DNA from: Paracoccus litorisediminis
GTDB taxonomy: Bacteria; Pseudomonadota; Alphaproteobacteria; Rhodobacterales; Rhodobacteraceae
Direction of reading: 5' to 3'
NCBI RefSeq assembly: GCF_009711205.1
Contig: NZ_WMIG01000001.1
Span: 62,001-126,000 of the forward strand
DNA: 64,000 nt
Shown in pieces: positions 1 to 8,119 of this stretch (within the stretch, counting starts at the first letter, position 1; the number at the start of each line of letters is the position of its first letter). The notes beneath the pieces were generated by a model, which was given only the letters and a program-made list of their open reading frames with translations, was not told the origin of the DNA and did not search any database. A program made the position numbers and the translations under genes.

Positions 1-138
1 CATCCGGTCCTGAACATGCGTCAGCACATCCTTGGCCGTATCGTTCAACGCCCAGCTGGCCGCGATGTTGATCTTGCGATCAGCCAAAGCCCGCAGATTC
101 TCCTGCAGATCCCGGTCATCGATCGTGAGGATCAGCAT
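1..138 (-). CDS. Phage minor tail-type protein, N-terminal part (runs off the window)
   Basis: The reading frame starts at ATG 138 and continues past base 1, so only 46 codons are visible. AGAGGAG sits a few bases before the ATG and gives a good ribosome binding site. The visible part contains the motif ALNDTAKDVLTHVQDRM, which resembles the N-terminus of phage minor tail protein Z / tail-completion proteins (a helix with A-LN-TA followed by a basic stretch). It is transcribed leftwards, like the replication module. That would place the structural genes of the element left of the window. The family call rests on a short match and is tentative. Confidence 0.5.
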   Translation of the reverse strand, partial: MLILTIDDRDLQENLRALADRKINIAASWALNDTAKDVLTHVQDRM

Positions 139-236
139 CAAAAAACTCCTCTGCTGGCCGATCTGTGATGATCTGCTCGGAAACCGAGACGCGCGCCAAG
201 CGTTACATTTTCGCCAATTGATCGAAGGAGGCAGCT

Positions 237-311
237 ATGAGAGCTATTGTCGCCTGGTTTTTTGGAGTGCCAATTGTAACGATCATCCTGCTGGTCACCG
301 GTACGTTCTGA
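237..311 (+). CDS. 24-residue single-pass membrane peptide
   Basis: This small frame has a strong AAGGAGG ribosome binding site five bases before ATG 237, encodes 24 residues and ends with TGA at 309-311. The product starts with MRAIVAWFFGVPIV and is hydrophobic throughout, so one membrane helix is likely. A good hairpin terminator follows 33 bases downstream, which makes this a self-contained small gene. Its function is unknown. A phage toxin or holin-like peptide and a stress-induced host-type peptide are both possible. Confidence 0.5.
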   Translation: MRAIVAWFFGVPIVTIILLVTGTF

Positions 312-343
312 TCTCCAAACAAGTACAATCCCGTGACTTGAAG

Positions 344-373
344 CGCCCGCCCCGAAGCTCCGGCGGGCGTTTT
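344..373 (+). terminator. Rho-independent terminator
   Basis: The eight-base arms CGCCCGCC (344-351) and GGCGGGCG (362-369) are separated by a 10-base loop and followed by TTTTC. It closes the small membrane peptide gene. Confidence 0.75.
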
Positions 374-502
374 CTGTTTAAACGCCATCGCGGCGCTATC
401 CCGCCTACCGTCTCTTAGCTCCCGGATCAGTTGGAACTGCTCCAACAACCTGACGTTCACTATGCGCGGGAACGAGGAATGTAACTTGCGGAGGAGCTTC
501 TG

Positions 503-994
503 ATGAAGACCGTGAAGGACGCGTTCGAACATACCCTTCAAGATATGTATTGGGCGGAGAATGCCCTGACAAAGGCCCTGCCCAAAGTCTCCAAGGCCGT
601 TAACAACGCCGAGCTCAAGCTCGCGATTGATGGGCACCTGAAAGAAACCAAGGGCCACATCAAGACTCTCGAGGCCGTTTTCCAATCCCTCGGTCAAGAG
701 GCAAAGGGCGAGAAGTGCGATGCCATGGAAGGCCTCATCAAAGAGGCTGACGGACTGATCGAGGAAGCATCAGGTCACGCGCTTGATGTTGGTTTGATCG
801 GCGCGGCCCAAGCGGTCGAGCACTACGAGATCGCGCGCTACGGCACGTTGCGCGAATGGGCCAAGGTCCTCGGTCACGAGGAGGCCCACACGCTTCTGTC
901 GTCAATCCTGGACGAGGAGAAGGCCGCCAATGCCAAGCTGACCGCCTTAGCTGTGATGTCGATCAACGAGGCGGGTAAAGCCGACAAGAAGTGA
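503..994 (+). CDS. YciE/DUF892 ferritin-like protein
   Basis: The protein has 163 residues, typical for the DUF892 (YciE) family. It forms a ferritin-like four-helix bundle with the family's DMYWAEN motif near residue 15 and the AVEHYEIARYG helix near residue 100, where metal-ligand Glu and His residues sit. YciE-type proteins are stress-induced, and their exact reaction is unsettled. GGAGGAG lies six bases before the ATG. It has its own terminator and lies in the prophage between a phage tail-type gene and the replication module, on the opposite strand, so it looks like a cargo (moron) gene. Nothing in it appears broken. Confidence 0.88.
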   Translation: MKTVKDAFEHTLQDMYWAENALTKALPKVSKAVNNAELKLAIDGHLKETKGHIKTLEAVFQSLGQEAKGEKCDAMEGLIKEADGLIEEASGHALDVGLIGAAQAVEHYEIARYGTLREWAKVLGHEEAHTLLSSILDEEKAANAKLTALAVMSINEAGKADKK

Positions 995-1006
995 CCGAGG
1001 CGATGA

Positions 1007-1042
1007 GCGCCCGCTAGGGTTGATCCCGGCGGGCGCAATTTT
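1007..1042 (+). terminator. Terminator of the YciE-like gene
   Basis: Perfect arms GCGCCCGC (1007-1014) and GCGGGCGC (1029-1036) are followed by AATTTT. Most of this hairpin is repeated at 2489-2518 with one change. Confidence 0.75.
1008..1037 (+). repeat. Direct repeat, copy 1 (hairpin sequence)
   Basis: This 30-base sequence, with core CGCTAGGGTTGATCCC, matches 2489-2518 at 29 of 30 positions in the same orientation. The two copies bracket the Hint-domain gene. Confidence 0.8.
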
Positions 1043-1043
1043 A

Positions 1044-2246
1044 TCACGCAACCAGGCTGCGTGCGTTCTGCCCGTGCCTATCAGCCAGACGGCGACCCTG
1101 ACGCCCGGACGCAATCGGCCGTGCAGGTTCTGGAACACAGTGCAGATCGCGCAACTCCGGGAAGAGTGCATAGATCTCGTCTGCGGCGGCCTTACCGACC
1201 GACTTCAACGCCTGGGGACCCGGGTAAAGCGATTCCGTCTCGGCGCCATTGGAAATCACCACCTCATGTCGGTCGAACAGCATGTGGAAATAGTCAACCT
1301 CAGTCAAATCGGTCGCAATATCCACACCATCCAGACGTATAAGCTGCTTGGCGGCCACAAGCACTTCAAGCGCACCGAACATCTTCATCGCGATCTTCGA
1401 GCGAACCAGCACTCGGTGCTGCGGCGAAACCAGCAAGTCTACAGTCGGGGTGCCTGCACCCAGCGCACCTGCGCTGATCCGGATCGGGCGCAGCTTGGGA
1501 TTGCGCTCAAGGGATGTTGCCGCAACACGTACCCTACCGATCCAGCGTATTGCCTGAAAGCCATTGTCCTTGGTCAGAACCATGTCCCCTGGGACAAGAT
1601 TCTCAATAGCAATCGGCCCGTTTTCAGTCTCGATTAACGTCCCCGCCACAAAGCAGAAGATCTCACTTGCCGCCAATGTGGTCGACGCCGTCTCATCCTG
1701 GTCGATGGTCAGGATGGCGGTATCAAGAACTCCCTGTACAGCATCGGTAATGGTATCGGTCAGAGTGCCGATCCCGGGAATGAGGTTGAGTTCGGCCGCA
1801 AGCTCAGAAATGGGTGCGGTGATTGTCGTCGGGATACCCGCAATAGTCACGGTCACCGTTGCCGTTAGATGATCCTCATCAAGCGGATCATCCGTCACGA
1901 TATACGCGTTTCCGCTTTCGTCGGCGAGCAGGCTCCCGGTGATATCGTTGAGCTGGATGGTCGCGCCGAGAAGGAACGGTGTACCCACGTCGACAGCAGC
2001 CGTCGAAATGGTGACCTCGCCGGCATAGGTTCCTGTCACGACAGGAGTGCCCTCTGCGGTCACCGTAGAAAATTCATCGCCAGGTTGGATGGTGACATCC
2101 GATCCGCCACCGCCTTCGACATCATAAAGGTCGAAGGATTGCGACGTATTCAGATCATTGAGCACAAAGTTCTCGCCCAACGAAAGAATGGGCGTCTCGA
2201 CCTCAAGATCGATAGTTGAATCCGGTAGTTGGGTAACGCTTGGCAT
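1044..2246 (-). CDS. Hint-domain (Hedgehog/intein) protein
   Basis: The protein has 400 residues when started at ATG 2246, where AAAGGA precedes the start by nine bases; an upstream in-frame start has no such site. The N-terminal half is a beta-rich, Thr/Asp-rich region. The second half is a Hint_2 module that begins at CFVAGTLIETENG, has the LVSPQHRVLV block, and ends in an Arg-rich tail. Such proteins are common in Rhodobacteraceae and some are secreted or phage-borne. Family members carry the Cys and the T-x-x-H region used for autoproteolysis, but no C-terminal extein with a clear cleavage site is visible here. Its tail abuts the terminator of the YciE-like gene, and direct repeats flank the gene, which suggests a cargo insertion. 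Confidence 0.85.
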   Translation of the reverse strand: MPSVTQLPDSTIDLEVETPILSLGENFVLNDLNTSQSFDLYDVEGGGGSDVTIQPGDEFSTVTAEGTPVVTGTYAGEVTISTAAVDVGTPFLLGATIQLNDITGSLLADESGNAYIVTDDPLDEDHLTATVTVTIAGIPTTITAPISELAAELNLIPGIGTLTDTITDAVQGVLDTAILTIDQDETASTTLAASEIFCFVAGTLIETENGPIAIENLVPGDMVLTKDNGFQAIRWIGRVRVAATSLERNPKLRPIRISAGALGAGTPTVDLLVSPQHRVLVRSKIAMKMFGALEVLVAAKQLIRLDGVDIATDLTEVDYFHMLFDRHEVVISNGAETESLYPGPQALKSVGKAAADEIYALFPELRDLHCVPEPARPIASGRQGRRLADRHGQNARSLVA

Positions 2247-2563
2247 AGAGTGAATCCTTTCAGAAAGCCTGGAATGAGGGCAATTCGAATTCACTTCACG
2301 GCACGAATCTGCCGGTCAGCGTCACCATTTGTTTACACGACGACACTCAATGCAATCAAAAGATGTATGACTGCCGACAATGGAACTGAGACGTGTAATC
2401 GCCTCTTTGCCGATCTGCGTTTCAGCTGCAAAAGCCCGAAACCATTTCTCTAAGGCAGAAGAACGGATAAAGGCTAGGAGAATGAGAACGCCCGCTAGGG
2501 TTGATCCCTGCGGGCGCACTTCTCGATAATAGTGAATTCTGTCTCACAGAGTGACGTAAGCGG
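2247..2563. other. Intergenic, no gene recognised
   Basis: The stretch between the Hint-domain gene and the DUF6456-like gene is less GC-rich than its neighbours and carries the second copy of the hairpin repeat. A 65-codon minus-strand frame here has no convincing ribosome binding site or protein-like composition and is not called. Confidence 0.6.
2489..2518 (+). repeat. Direct repeat, copy 2 (hairpin sequence)
   Basis: This copy matches 1008-1037 at 29 of 30 positions. The arms CGCCCGC (2489-2495) and GCGGGCG (2510-2516) are kept, but the T-run that makes copy 1 a terminator is missing here. Confidence 0.8.
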
Positions 2564-3319
2564 TCAAGAAGTTTCTTTCCCGCTATAGCCGATCATACGG
2601 TCCAGTGCCTCACTCAGGGCGTGTGTGACCGCATCATAAGTCTGGCCATTCTTTTTCCAGCCATGACCCAGCAGGACATCTTCCAGCGCGCAGCCCTTGA
2701 GGCAGACCATGTCCACCAATACCCGATCCATGATCGGGCCTCGCTGGTCAGCGCCGCGCACTGTCGGACGCACCCGCCGCACCGCCATTGCGACCCCGAG
2801 TCCGATCCGTTTACGAAGAACATCGAGTTCGCGTCCGATGTCCAAATGGCGATCCATCCAATCCATGCTGTCGCCACCGCCACCCGAACTATCAAGACGG
2901 GAAAGTTTAGTGCCGTCAGAAGCTGCCAACTCGACCAAGTTTGAGTAGCGTCGGCCCATCGCGATCTGGCCGGGAGTCAGTGGACAGGGCCTCTTGCGGC
3001 GCAAGGCAGCGGCGATCATCCGGTCAAAGACATCTGCCGTACGAATGGCCGCCCGCCCGCCATAGCCGCGATGCACGGCCTCGACTTTGTCAGTGCCAAC
3101 TGGCAGCAGCTCGACATTCCGATGCAACACGAACCCACCGCGTGCCGGGGCCGGAACAATATCAGGTCCGCATTCGTCGGGTATCGCGCCGGCATCGCGG
3201 ATTTCGGCCAGCCGGGCCGCTTCCTCAGCATCACGCGCCTGCCGCGCCGCCTTGGCCGCCGAAACCAACGCCCTACCTTCTTCCACCTTGTCTGCCGAAA
3301 TCAACATTTTGTGGTTCAT
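2564..3319 (-). CDS. Phage-element protein resembling DUF6456
   Basis: I start this protein at ATG 3319, giving 251 residues. A frame-extending ATG at 3418 would add 33 low-complexity Lys-Pro residues that are simply a reading of the GGGCTTGA repeats. An AGAG stretch precedes 3319 and no ribosome binding site precedes 3418. The N-terminal part is Ala/Glu/Arg-rich and probably helical. The C-terminal half (GRRYSNLVELAASDG, then an Arg-rich segment, then LVDMVCLKGCALEDVLLGHGW) resembles the alphaproteobacterial DUF6456 domain. It is downstream of the helicase gene on the same strand, across the iteron-like cluster. The function is unknown; a role in replication or late gene control is only a guess. 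Confidence 0.65.
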   Translation of the reverse strand: MNHKMLISADKVEEGRALVSAAKAARQARDAEEAARLAEIRDAGAIPDECGPDIVPAPARGGFVLHRNVELLPVGTDKVEAVHRGYGGRAAIRTADVFDRMIAAALRRKRPCPLTPGQIAMGRRYSNLVELAASDGTKLSRLDSSGGGGDSMDWMDRHLDIGRELDVLRKRIGLGVAMAVRRVRPTVRGADQRGPIMDRVLVDMVCLKGCALEDVLLGHGWKKNGQTYDAVTHALSEALDRMIGYSGKETS

Positions 3320-3361
3320 TTCTCTACTCTCACTGTCTGTAGGGTTCGCTGTTTCTGACTT

Positions 3362-3674
3362 GGGCTTGACGGGCTTGAAGGATTGAGAGTTGGGCTTGAG
3401 AAAAGACAGGAAACCCATTCATTCGTTTGTTTTTATTCAATAGGTTAGACTACTTTTTTGGGTCTGACGGGCTTGAAGGGCTTGAGTTTTACCCCTTGCG
3501 TAAGAGCAGTTTTCCCCCAGACCCCGCTGAAATACGCGTGCGGGTACATGTCGTTTTCTCAGGCCCGTCGAGCCCGCCCGGCCCAAAATCATGGTCTAAA
3601 CCGTTGATGTTGCGCATGTGGCACCCCCTGACCCCGGAGAAATCTCAAGCCCACTCCCTAGCCATCTCAAGCCC
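3362..3674. repeat. Iteron-like GGGCTTGA cluster, candidate replication origin
   Basis: The octamer GGGCTTGA occurs at 3362, 3371, 3392, 3469 and 3478 on the plus strand, and inverted (TCAAGCCC) at 3645 and 3667; a one-base variant, TCGAGCCC, is at 3568. Seven exact copies in about 310 bases are far more than chance. Copies pair up at 9-base spacing (3362/3371 and 3469/3478). The stretch 3421-3460 between copies is strikingly AT-rich. The cluster directly follows the primase/helicase genes, where P4-like elements often keep their origin. No protein binding has been shown, so origin function is inferred. Confidence 0.6.
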
Positions 3675-3765
3675 GTCCGGCCCAACACCGAACCCACGGC
3701 CCAGATATGCGAGACGGGCCCGCAGACCCGCCCGATCGATTGATGAGGATGATTGGGGTGCGGGG

Positions 3766-5616
3766 TCATCGTGGCACCCACGCACTCTGGCTGCTCTGAG
3801 CCTCGGCCGCGCGCATCCGAGAGGAGAAATCCTCGGACAGCCTGATGCCGCGATAGCCTGTCACCCCTGATTTGCCCGAGGCGAAGGTCTTCTGGGTATC
3901 AGGATGTCGCCATGACTCGGCCTTGGCTTTCAACCGCAGGGAAACGGTGCGGTTGCTCCATCGGGTTTCCCCGCGTTCCTCGATCCAGAAGTTGAAGGCC
4001 TCGATAAGCTCGCGCGCGGTCATGAAGTCGCGCTCATAGCCCGACACCACTGTGGCATCGCCGAGGAAGGTTCCGATCGGATCGCTGTCCTTGCGATAGC
4101 CCTCGGTGGCCGCCATCACCTCTTCGGGTTCCCGCAGCCCGCCTTCCAGATAGTCCAGCAGTCCCTGCACCAACCAGTTGAGGATCCCAGACCGTTCCTG
4201 CCACAGCAGGTCGTCCAGTTCCTTTTTCGGGATCCGCTTCTTCTCGGCGATCTGGACCGGGAAGGTGACCAGCATCAATCGGCGCCAGATCCCGTCATCA
4301 CCGCCGCGGATATCCGGCAGGTGGTTTCCCGAGATGGTCAGTTTGAAGATCGGCTGGAATGTGATCATGTCGGTATAGAGCGCACGGACCATCATCGGTT
4401 CGCCACCGGTCAGGGCCTTCACCAGCCCCTCCTGCAGGCGCTCACCCTCTTCTGGTTCAGAGGTTCGCACCAACCGCGCGCCGATCAGCGGGATCAGGTC
4501 CGGCTGGGAATCCGAGCCGCTCTTCTTGTTCTTGCCGGTCAGACTCTCAATCTTGGCGGTGGCCGAATAGTCGCCCATCATCCGCGCCATCAGATCGACC
4601 AGAACGGATTTGCCGTTGGCACCGCCGCCGTGGAAGAAGGCCAGCTTCTGGATATCCAGGCCTGACATGGACAGACCGAACCAGCGCTGCAGAAATCTGC
4701 GCATCTCGATATTGGGCTGGATCTGGCTCAGGAACTCATCGAACCGCGGACATTTCGCGTCCGGGTCATACGCCACGGGCATGACCTTGGTCAGCAAGTG
4801 GCCTCGATCATGCGCGACCAACTCGACATCCGCCATGGGCGACATGCCATATGCGGGATCGCCAGCAACGCGAGTGAAACGCAGCACGCCCGACAGCGTG
4901 TTCACGTCCAGATCGCCCTTGTCCATGTCCTCTACGGAATGGGCCAGCATCACGCGGGCCTCATTGATCATGTTCGACATCGGGCCACTGTTGCCAGCGT
5001 TCTTGGCATGGGTCAGGCGACGGCCGATCAGGCTCTTGTGGGTCTTCAGGGCCGCATCGATCGTGCGCAAGCGCGATCCGATCTGACCTAGTTCATTGAT
5101 CAGCGTTTCGTCGCCGGCATAATCAGGCGTTGCCTCGATCTCGATCCGGCGCTTTCGCAGATCTCGTTCCTCGGTCAGCAATTGGCGATCGCGCTTCGAC
5201 GGCTGGAGCCAATCGACTTCTTGCTCGATCAATCCCGACATTTGATGGGCACGCGATCGGACCAGAGGTGAGCAGTCGCGGCTGATTTCTGGATCCCGCT
5301 TCCAACGTACCCCGTCCCAAACAAACCAGCCTACCTGAGACACGAACAAGAGGTTCTCGCCGAAATGGATACGGAACCGGTGCCCGTTGCCGATGTCGTT
5401 CAGCGGCTGCCGCGACGATTGCGATACCGGATGTTCGGGCTCATCTCCGTCAGGCCCGCGATCCTCGGGAGGGGGCGGCGGGGGAACGTAGTCGTCCGGG
5501 ATACCCGGATCGTCATCAGAAAGATCACCCATGCCCTCGGGCAGATCGACATCCTCGGCATTCTGCATCACTTCCCGCACTTGGCCGAGCGCACCATTCT
5601 CGCGACCATCAGTCAT
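3766..5616 (-). CDS. P4-type phage/plasmid helicase (SF3 family)
   Basis: The protein has 616 residues. The first 60 are acidic and contain a six-proline run. The middle holds a charged, coiled segment (about 130-200) and a D5_N-like region. A Walker A motif, GGGANGKS, lies near residue 330, followed by LVRTSEPEEGERLQEG and the GNHLPDIRGGDDGIWRR block typical of superfamily 3 helicases of the P4 alpha C-terminal family. It would form a hexameric ring that unwinds the element's origin. It starts inside the end of the primase gene through the overlap ATGACTGA, so the two are translationally coupled. In phage P4 both activities sit in one protein; here they are split into two genes. Confidence 0.93.
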   Translation of the reverse strand: MTDGRENGALGQVREVMQNAEDVDLPEGMGDLSDDDPGIPDDYVPPPPPPEDRGPDGDEPEHPVSQSSRQPLNDIGNGHRFRIHFGENLLFVSQVGWFVWDGVRWKRDPEISRDCSPLVRSRAHQMSGLIEQEVDWLQPSKRDRQLLTEERDLRKRRIEIEATPDYAGDETLINELGQIGSRLRTIDAALKTHKSLIGRRLTHAKNAGNSGPMSNMINEARVMLAHSVEDMDKGDLDVNTLSGVLRFTRVAGDPAYGMSPMADVELVAHDRGHLLTKVMPVAYDPDAKCPRFDEFLSQIQPNIEMRRFLQRWFGLSMSGLDIQKLAFFHGGGANGKSVLVDLMARMMGDYSATAKIESLTGKNKKSGSDSQPDLIPLIGARLVRTSEPEEGERLQEGLVKALTGGEPMMVRALYTDMITFQPIFKLTISGNHLPDIRGGDDGIWRRLMLVTFPVQIAEKKRIPKKELDDLLWQERSGILNWLVQGLLDYLEGGLREPEEVMAATEGYRKDSDPIGTFLGDATVVSGYERDFMTARELIEAFNFWIEERGETRWSNRTVSLRLKAKAESWRHPDTQKTFASGKSGVTGYRGIRLSEDFSSRMRAAEAQSSQSAWVPR

Positions 5617-6745
5617 TTCGCTGTCCCATCAGGATATCGTTGAGGTCCCTGCCCTCCCCGGCATGGACGATCGACCCGCGCAAACCGGGTCGTTTGATCA
5701 TGGCGCGGCGCAGGCCGGCCTTGAGCTTGGCGGTCGTCAGCTTGGGATCACTGTCGCCGTCCTGGACGAAGATCAGGTGCCGGACCCATTCGGGCGGCAG
5801 CCACGCTTCGGAATCGTCGAGGTCGGGAAGACCGGCGAATTTCAGGCCGGGGCCACGCTGCATGCGGCCGGCCATGTTGCCCAGATCGACGCCGCACCAA
5901 TAGGCGGTGGCCTGCGGTGCCGGATCCGCGATCAGGGCGGAAAGGGTCGTCTCGACCCCCTCGGCCATGATCATGGTGTCGCAGCCTCTGGGGGTAATGA
6001 AGCGGATCGCACCGCCCTTCTTCGAACCCAGCACCTTCTTGGCCGGGAGGGTCTCGCCCTTCCGGCTGGGATGCGACAGGTTCAGCTTGCCCTTGGGCTG
6101 GTCCAGATCCAGCCAGGTACGGTGGACAGCCGTGACCCGACCCGCGGCATCGACCACCGCGCAGATCATCGCCGGACCGAAATGGATTACATCCCACTGG
6201 CCGGGACGATCAGCGGGGATCGTGTAACGGGCGGCTGGATCGAACCGGAGGGTTTGTGGCAGCGTAGGGAACAGGGCCGGACTGATGCCGCGCAAGGTCA
6301 GGTAATCCCGAACTGCAGTACCCTCGGCAGGGCCGGCAGCGAACCATATGTCGCGCGCCGCACGGATCGAATCCTCGCGTTTCTGACGGGCGATGCCATC
6401 CTGCCTGCGCCGATTGTCCTCGGCCTTGCGCTGGCGCTCGATGCGCTCGGCCTCTGTCAGGCCCTCGGCCGGGCCGCAAAACCATTCGAGAGCCGCGCGG
6501 AAATCCAGACCCAAGGCATGCTGAACCAGCGCAATCTGGTCGCCCTTGGCATGCGGCCCACACTCCTTGCGGCACTGGAAAATCCCGGTCTGAAGGTTGA
6601 TCCCGAAGCGGTCGTGACCGCCACATTGCGGGCACGGTCCCACCAGCTCGCCGCCGGTGCGGACCAACCCGGTCAGTTCCAGCCTGGCAACGACCTCCGT
6701 CATTGTCATGGCCTTCGCCTCGATGAGACGGTGATCGTGGCTCAC
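5609..6745 (-). CDS. Zinc-finger and Toprim primase
   Basis: The protein has 378 residues. A P4-type primase zinc finger near residues 38-62 has CPQC followed by C-x3-C. A Toprim-like domain in the C-terminal third has the conserved Glu in IMAEGVETT, then Asp residues in FVQDGDSD and EGRDLNDIL, which bind the catalytic metal ions. It would make RNA primers for replication of the element. It lies directly upstream of, and overlaps by eight bases with, the helicase gene, so the pair is the replication module. The Lys/Arg-rich stretch near residues 95-125 could be a linker or contact DNA. Confidence 0.9.
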   Translation of the reverse strand: MSHDHRLIEAKAMTMTEVVARLELTGLVRTGGELVGPCPQCGGHDRFGINLQTGIFQCRKECGPHAKGDQIALVQHALGLDFRAALEWFCGPAEGLTEAERIERQRKAEDNRRRQDGIARQKREDSIRAARDIWFAAGPAEGTAVRDYLTLRGISPALFPTLPQTLRFDPAARYTIPADRPGQWDVIHFGPAMICAVVDAAGRVTAVHRTWLDLDQPKGKLNLSHPSRKGETLPAKKVLGSKKGGAIRFITPRGCDTMIMAEGVETTLSALIADPAPQATAYWCGVDLGNMAGRMQRGPGLKFAGLPDLDDSEAWLPPEWVRHLIFVQDGDSDPKLTTAKLKAGLRRAMIKRPGLRGSIVHAGEGRDLNDILMGQRND

Positions 6746-6841
6746 GATGCACCTATCCCATTGGGTGAAACGCTGCGTATTCTGGGTTGCAGGAGGTTCG
6801 GACCTAGTTGCTCAGCCACCAGATGCAAAGGACGCGACGGA

Positions 6842-7171
6842 ATGAATGATAAAGCAAGCGACGACGACGCGGCGAAAATGGCTAACGACATCGACACATT
6901 AAACGGCCTGCACCATCTCAACAGACGCGCGACCAGCGCTCTGGAGATCGCAGTCCTTACGCTGGTGGACACGCTTGAAAACATGCTTCCGGGCACGCGC
7001 GGACGTGTCGTCGCGGACATGCGCACGGCTGCGGAACGAGAATGGGCGTTCATGCGGTATTTGCAAAGCGCAAGCGACGAAGGCGACCCGACCGACAAGG
7101 ACATCGCGCGCGAGCTGATGGCACTTGAGTATCTGATAACCAAGCTGGAGAGACCGAACATCAAAGACTAG
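6842..7171 (+). CDS. Small acidic helical protein of unknown function
   Basis: The protein has 109 residues and an AAAGGA-like site ahead of ATG 6842. It is acidic and predicted mostly helical (for example ALEIAVLTLVDTLENML) and matches no family I know. It is transcribed against the surrounding minus-strand genes, and its last 11 bases overlap the end of the convergent gene at 7161-7469. The opposite frame is Ser/Arg-rich and looks like a shadow. A lysogeny-expressed accessory gene is one possibility. Confidence 0.6.
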   Translation: MNDKASDDDAAKMANDIDTLNGLHHLNRRATSALEIAVLTLVDTLENMLPGTRGRVVADMRTAAEREWAFMRYLQSASDEGDPTDKDIARELMALEYLITKLERPNIKD

Positions 7172-7469
7172 CCTCCTGCCACGGCTGCATATCGTGCTGT
7201 TCTCGCGCCCGAACCGCGATGATCAAGTCACGCCGCCCATCAATCGTCAGCGCGCCATGATCCGTGGTGATGGCGGGAAACAGCATCTGCTGCCAACGCG
7301 CGACGACATCATCTGCGGAGCATCCAATCTGCTTGGCGATGGCCGAGATCGAGGTGCCGCGGCACAGCTCCTCGACGATGGTCACATCTGCTTTGGGACC
7401 AAACGCGGGTTCAAGGCTATCCAGATGCCCAACAACCATGCGTTGGATCGAGGTTAGGCCGCTACTCAT
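7161..7469 (-). CDS. Small HTH-like protein of the phage element
   Basis: The protein has 102 residues from ATG 7469, which overlaps the stop of the upstream gene in ATGAGTAG. The segment SISAIAKQIGCSADDVVARW near residue 40 reads as a resolvase-type helix-turn-helix, so DNA binding is likely. A start further upstream would read into the neighbouring gene and has no ribosome binding site. It is part of the leftward operon that leads to the primase gene. Its target is unknown. Confidence 0.65.
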   Translation of the reverse strand: MSSGLTSIQRMVVGHLDSLEPAFGPKADVTIVEELCRGTSISAIAKQIGCSADDVVARWQQMLFPAITTDHGALTIDGRRDLIIAVRAREQHDMQPWQEASL

Positions 7470-7779
7470 GCTGCTTGCCCTCGCACCAGGTCGTGCCGTG
7501 GACGGCACGAAGCAGCCGATCACCGGCATCGGTCCAAAGTTTTTTACTCCCCGTGCCTGCCGTTACTGTGTCGATGAAATGCTCCATCTCGCGCGTCAGG
7601 TCGTGATCGGCACCGAAGGTCTGAAAGACCAAGGCGCCAGCGCGGTCGATCGCCTCCGGCTCGACGGTATCTGCCTTGGCACCATAGGCGACGGCCATCA
7701 TCGCGAACCGCGCACGGATCGATGCCACCCCACTCACCGGCATGGCGGGCACATCGCGATATTCAGTCTGAACATTCAT
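7462..7779 (-). CDS. Small phage-element protein of unknown function
   Basis: The protein has 105 residues from ATG 7779, with GAAGGGAT ahead of the start. It begins MNVQTEYRDVPAMPVSG and has a helical core, with SIRARFAMMAVAYGAKAD and a Phe/His-containing stretch near residue 70. I recognise no domain. It is coupled by an eight-base overlap to the downstream HTH-like gene and is probably expressed early in the leftward operon. Confidence 0.6.
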   Translation of the reverse strand: MNVQTEYRDVPAMPVSGVASIRARFAMMAVAYGAKADTVEPEAIDRAGALVFQTFGADHDLTREMEHFIDTVTAGTGSKKLWTDAGDRLLRAVHGTTWCEGKQHE

Positions 7780-8119
7780 GCTGTGATCCCTTCGTTGAAA
7801 TGGGTGGGCCCGGCGACGTGGTGGCCCTGCCGCGCCCCGCTTCATCAGCCTCTAGGGAGGAGGAGTGAGGCTGAGGAAATTTTCGCCCCGCTGCCAAGCA
7901 GCTCTCGGCCGGGCCAGCCGCAGGTTCCACGATCCCGGTCATACCCGCCCGAGGCGAACAAGGATCGTGACGGGTTCCGTGAGGACAGGTGCTGCGCCCC
8001 CTCCTCCATCCCCGCCCCGGGCAACCTGAAAGCCCGTGTTTCATCTCGAGGATTTCCTTTGACCTGACCGGCCAGCCCGGTGACGATATCGAGCCGTAAT
8101 CAGGCCAATGAGGACACCG
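7780..8119. other. Intergenic, no gene recognised
   Basis: This stretch separates the leftward gene at 7462-7779 from the rightward gene at 8120-8413 and should hold their promoters. Long frames on both strands cross it but lack ribosome binding sites and protein-like composition. No clear hairpin or repeat was found. Confidence 0.5.

Noticed and set aside
2322-2519. A 65-codon minus-strand frame between the Hint gene and the next gene
   Set aside because: It has no ribosome binding site and overlaps the hairpin repeat.
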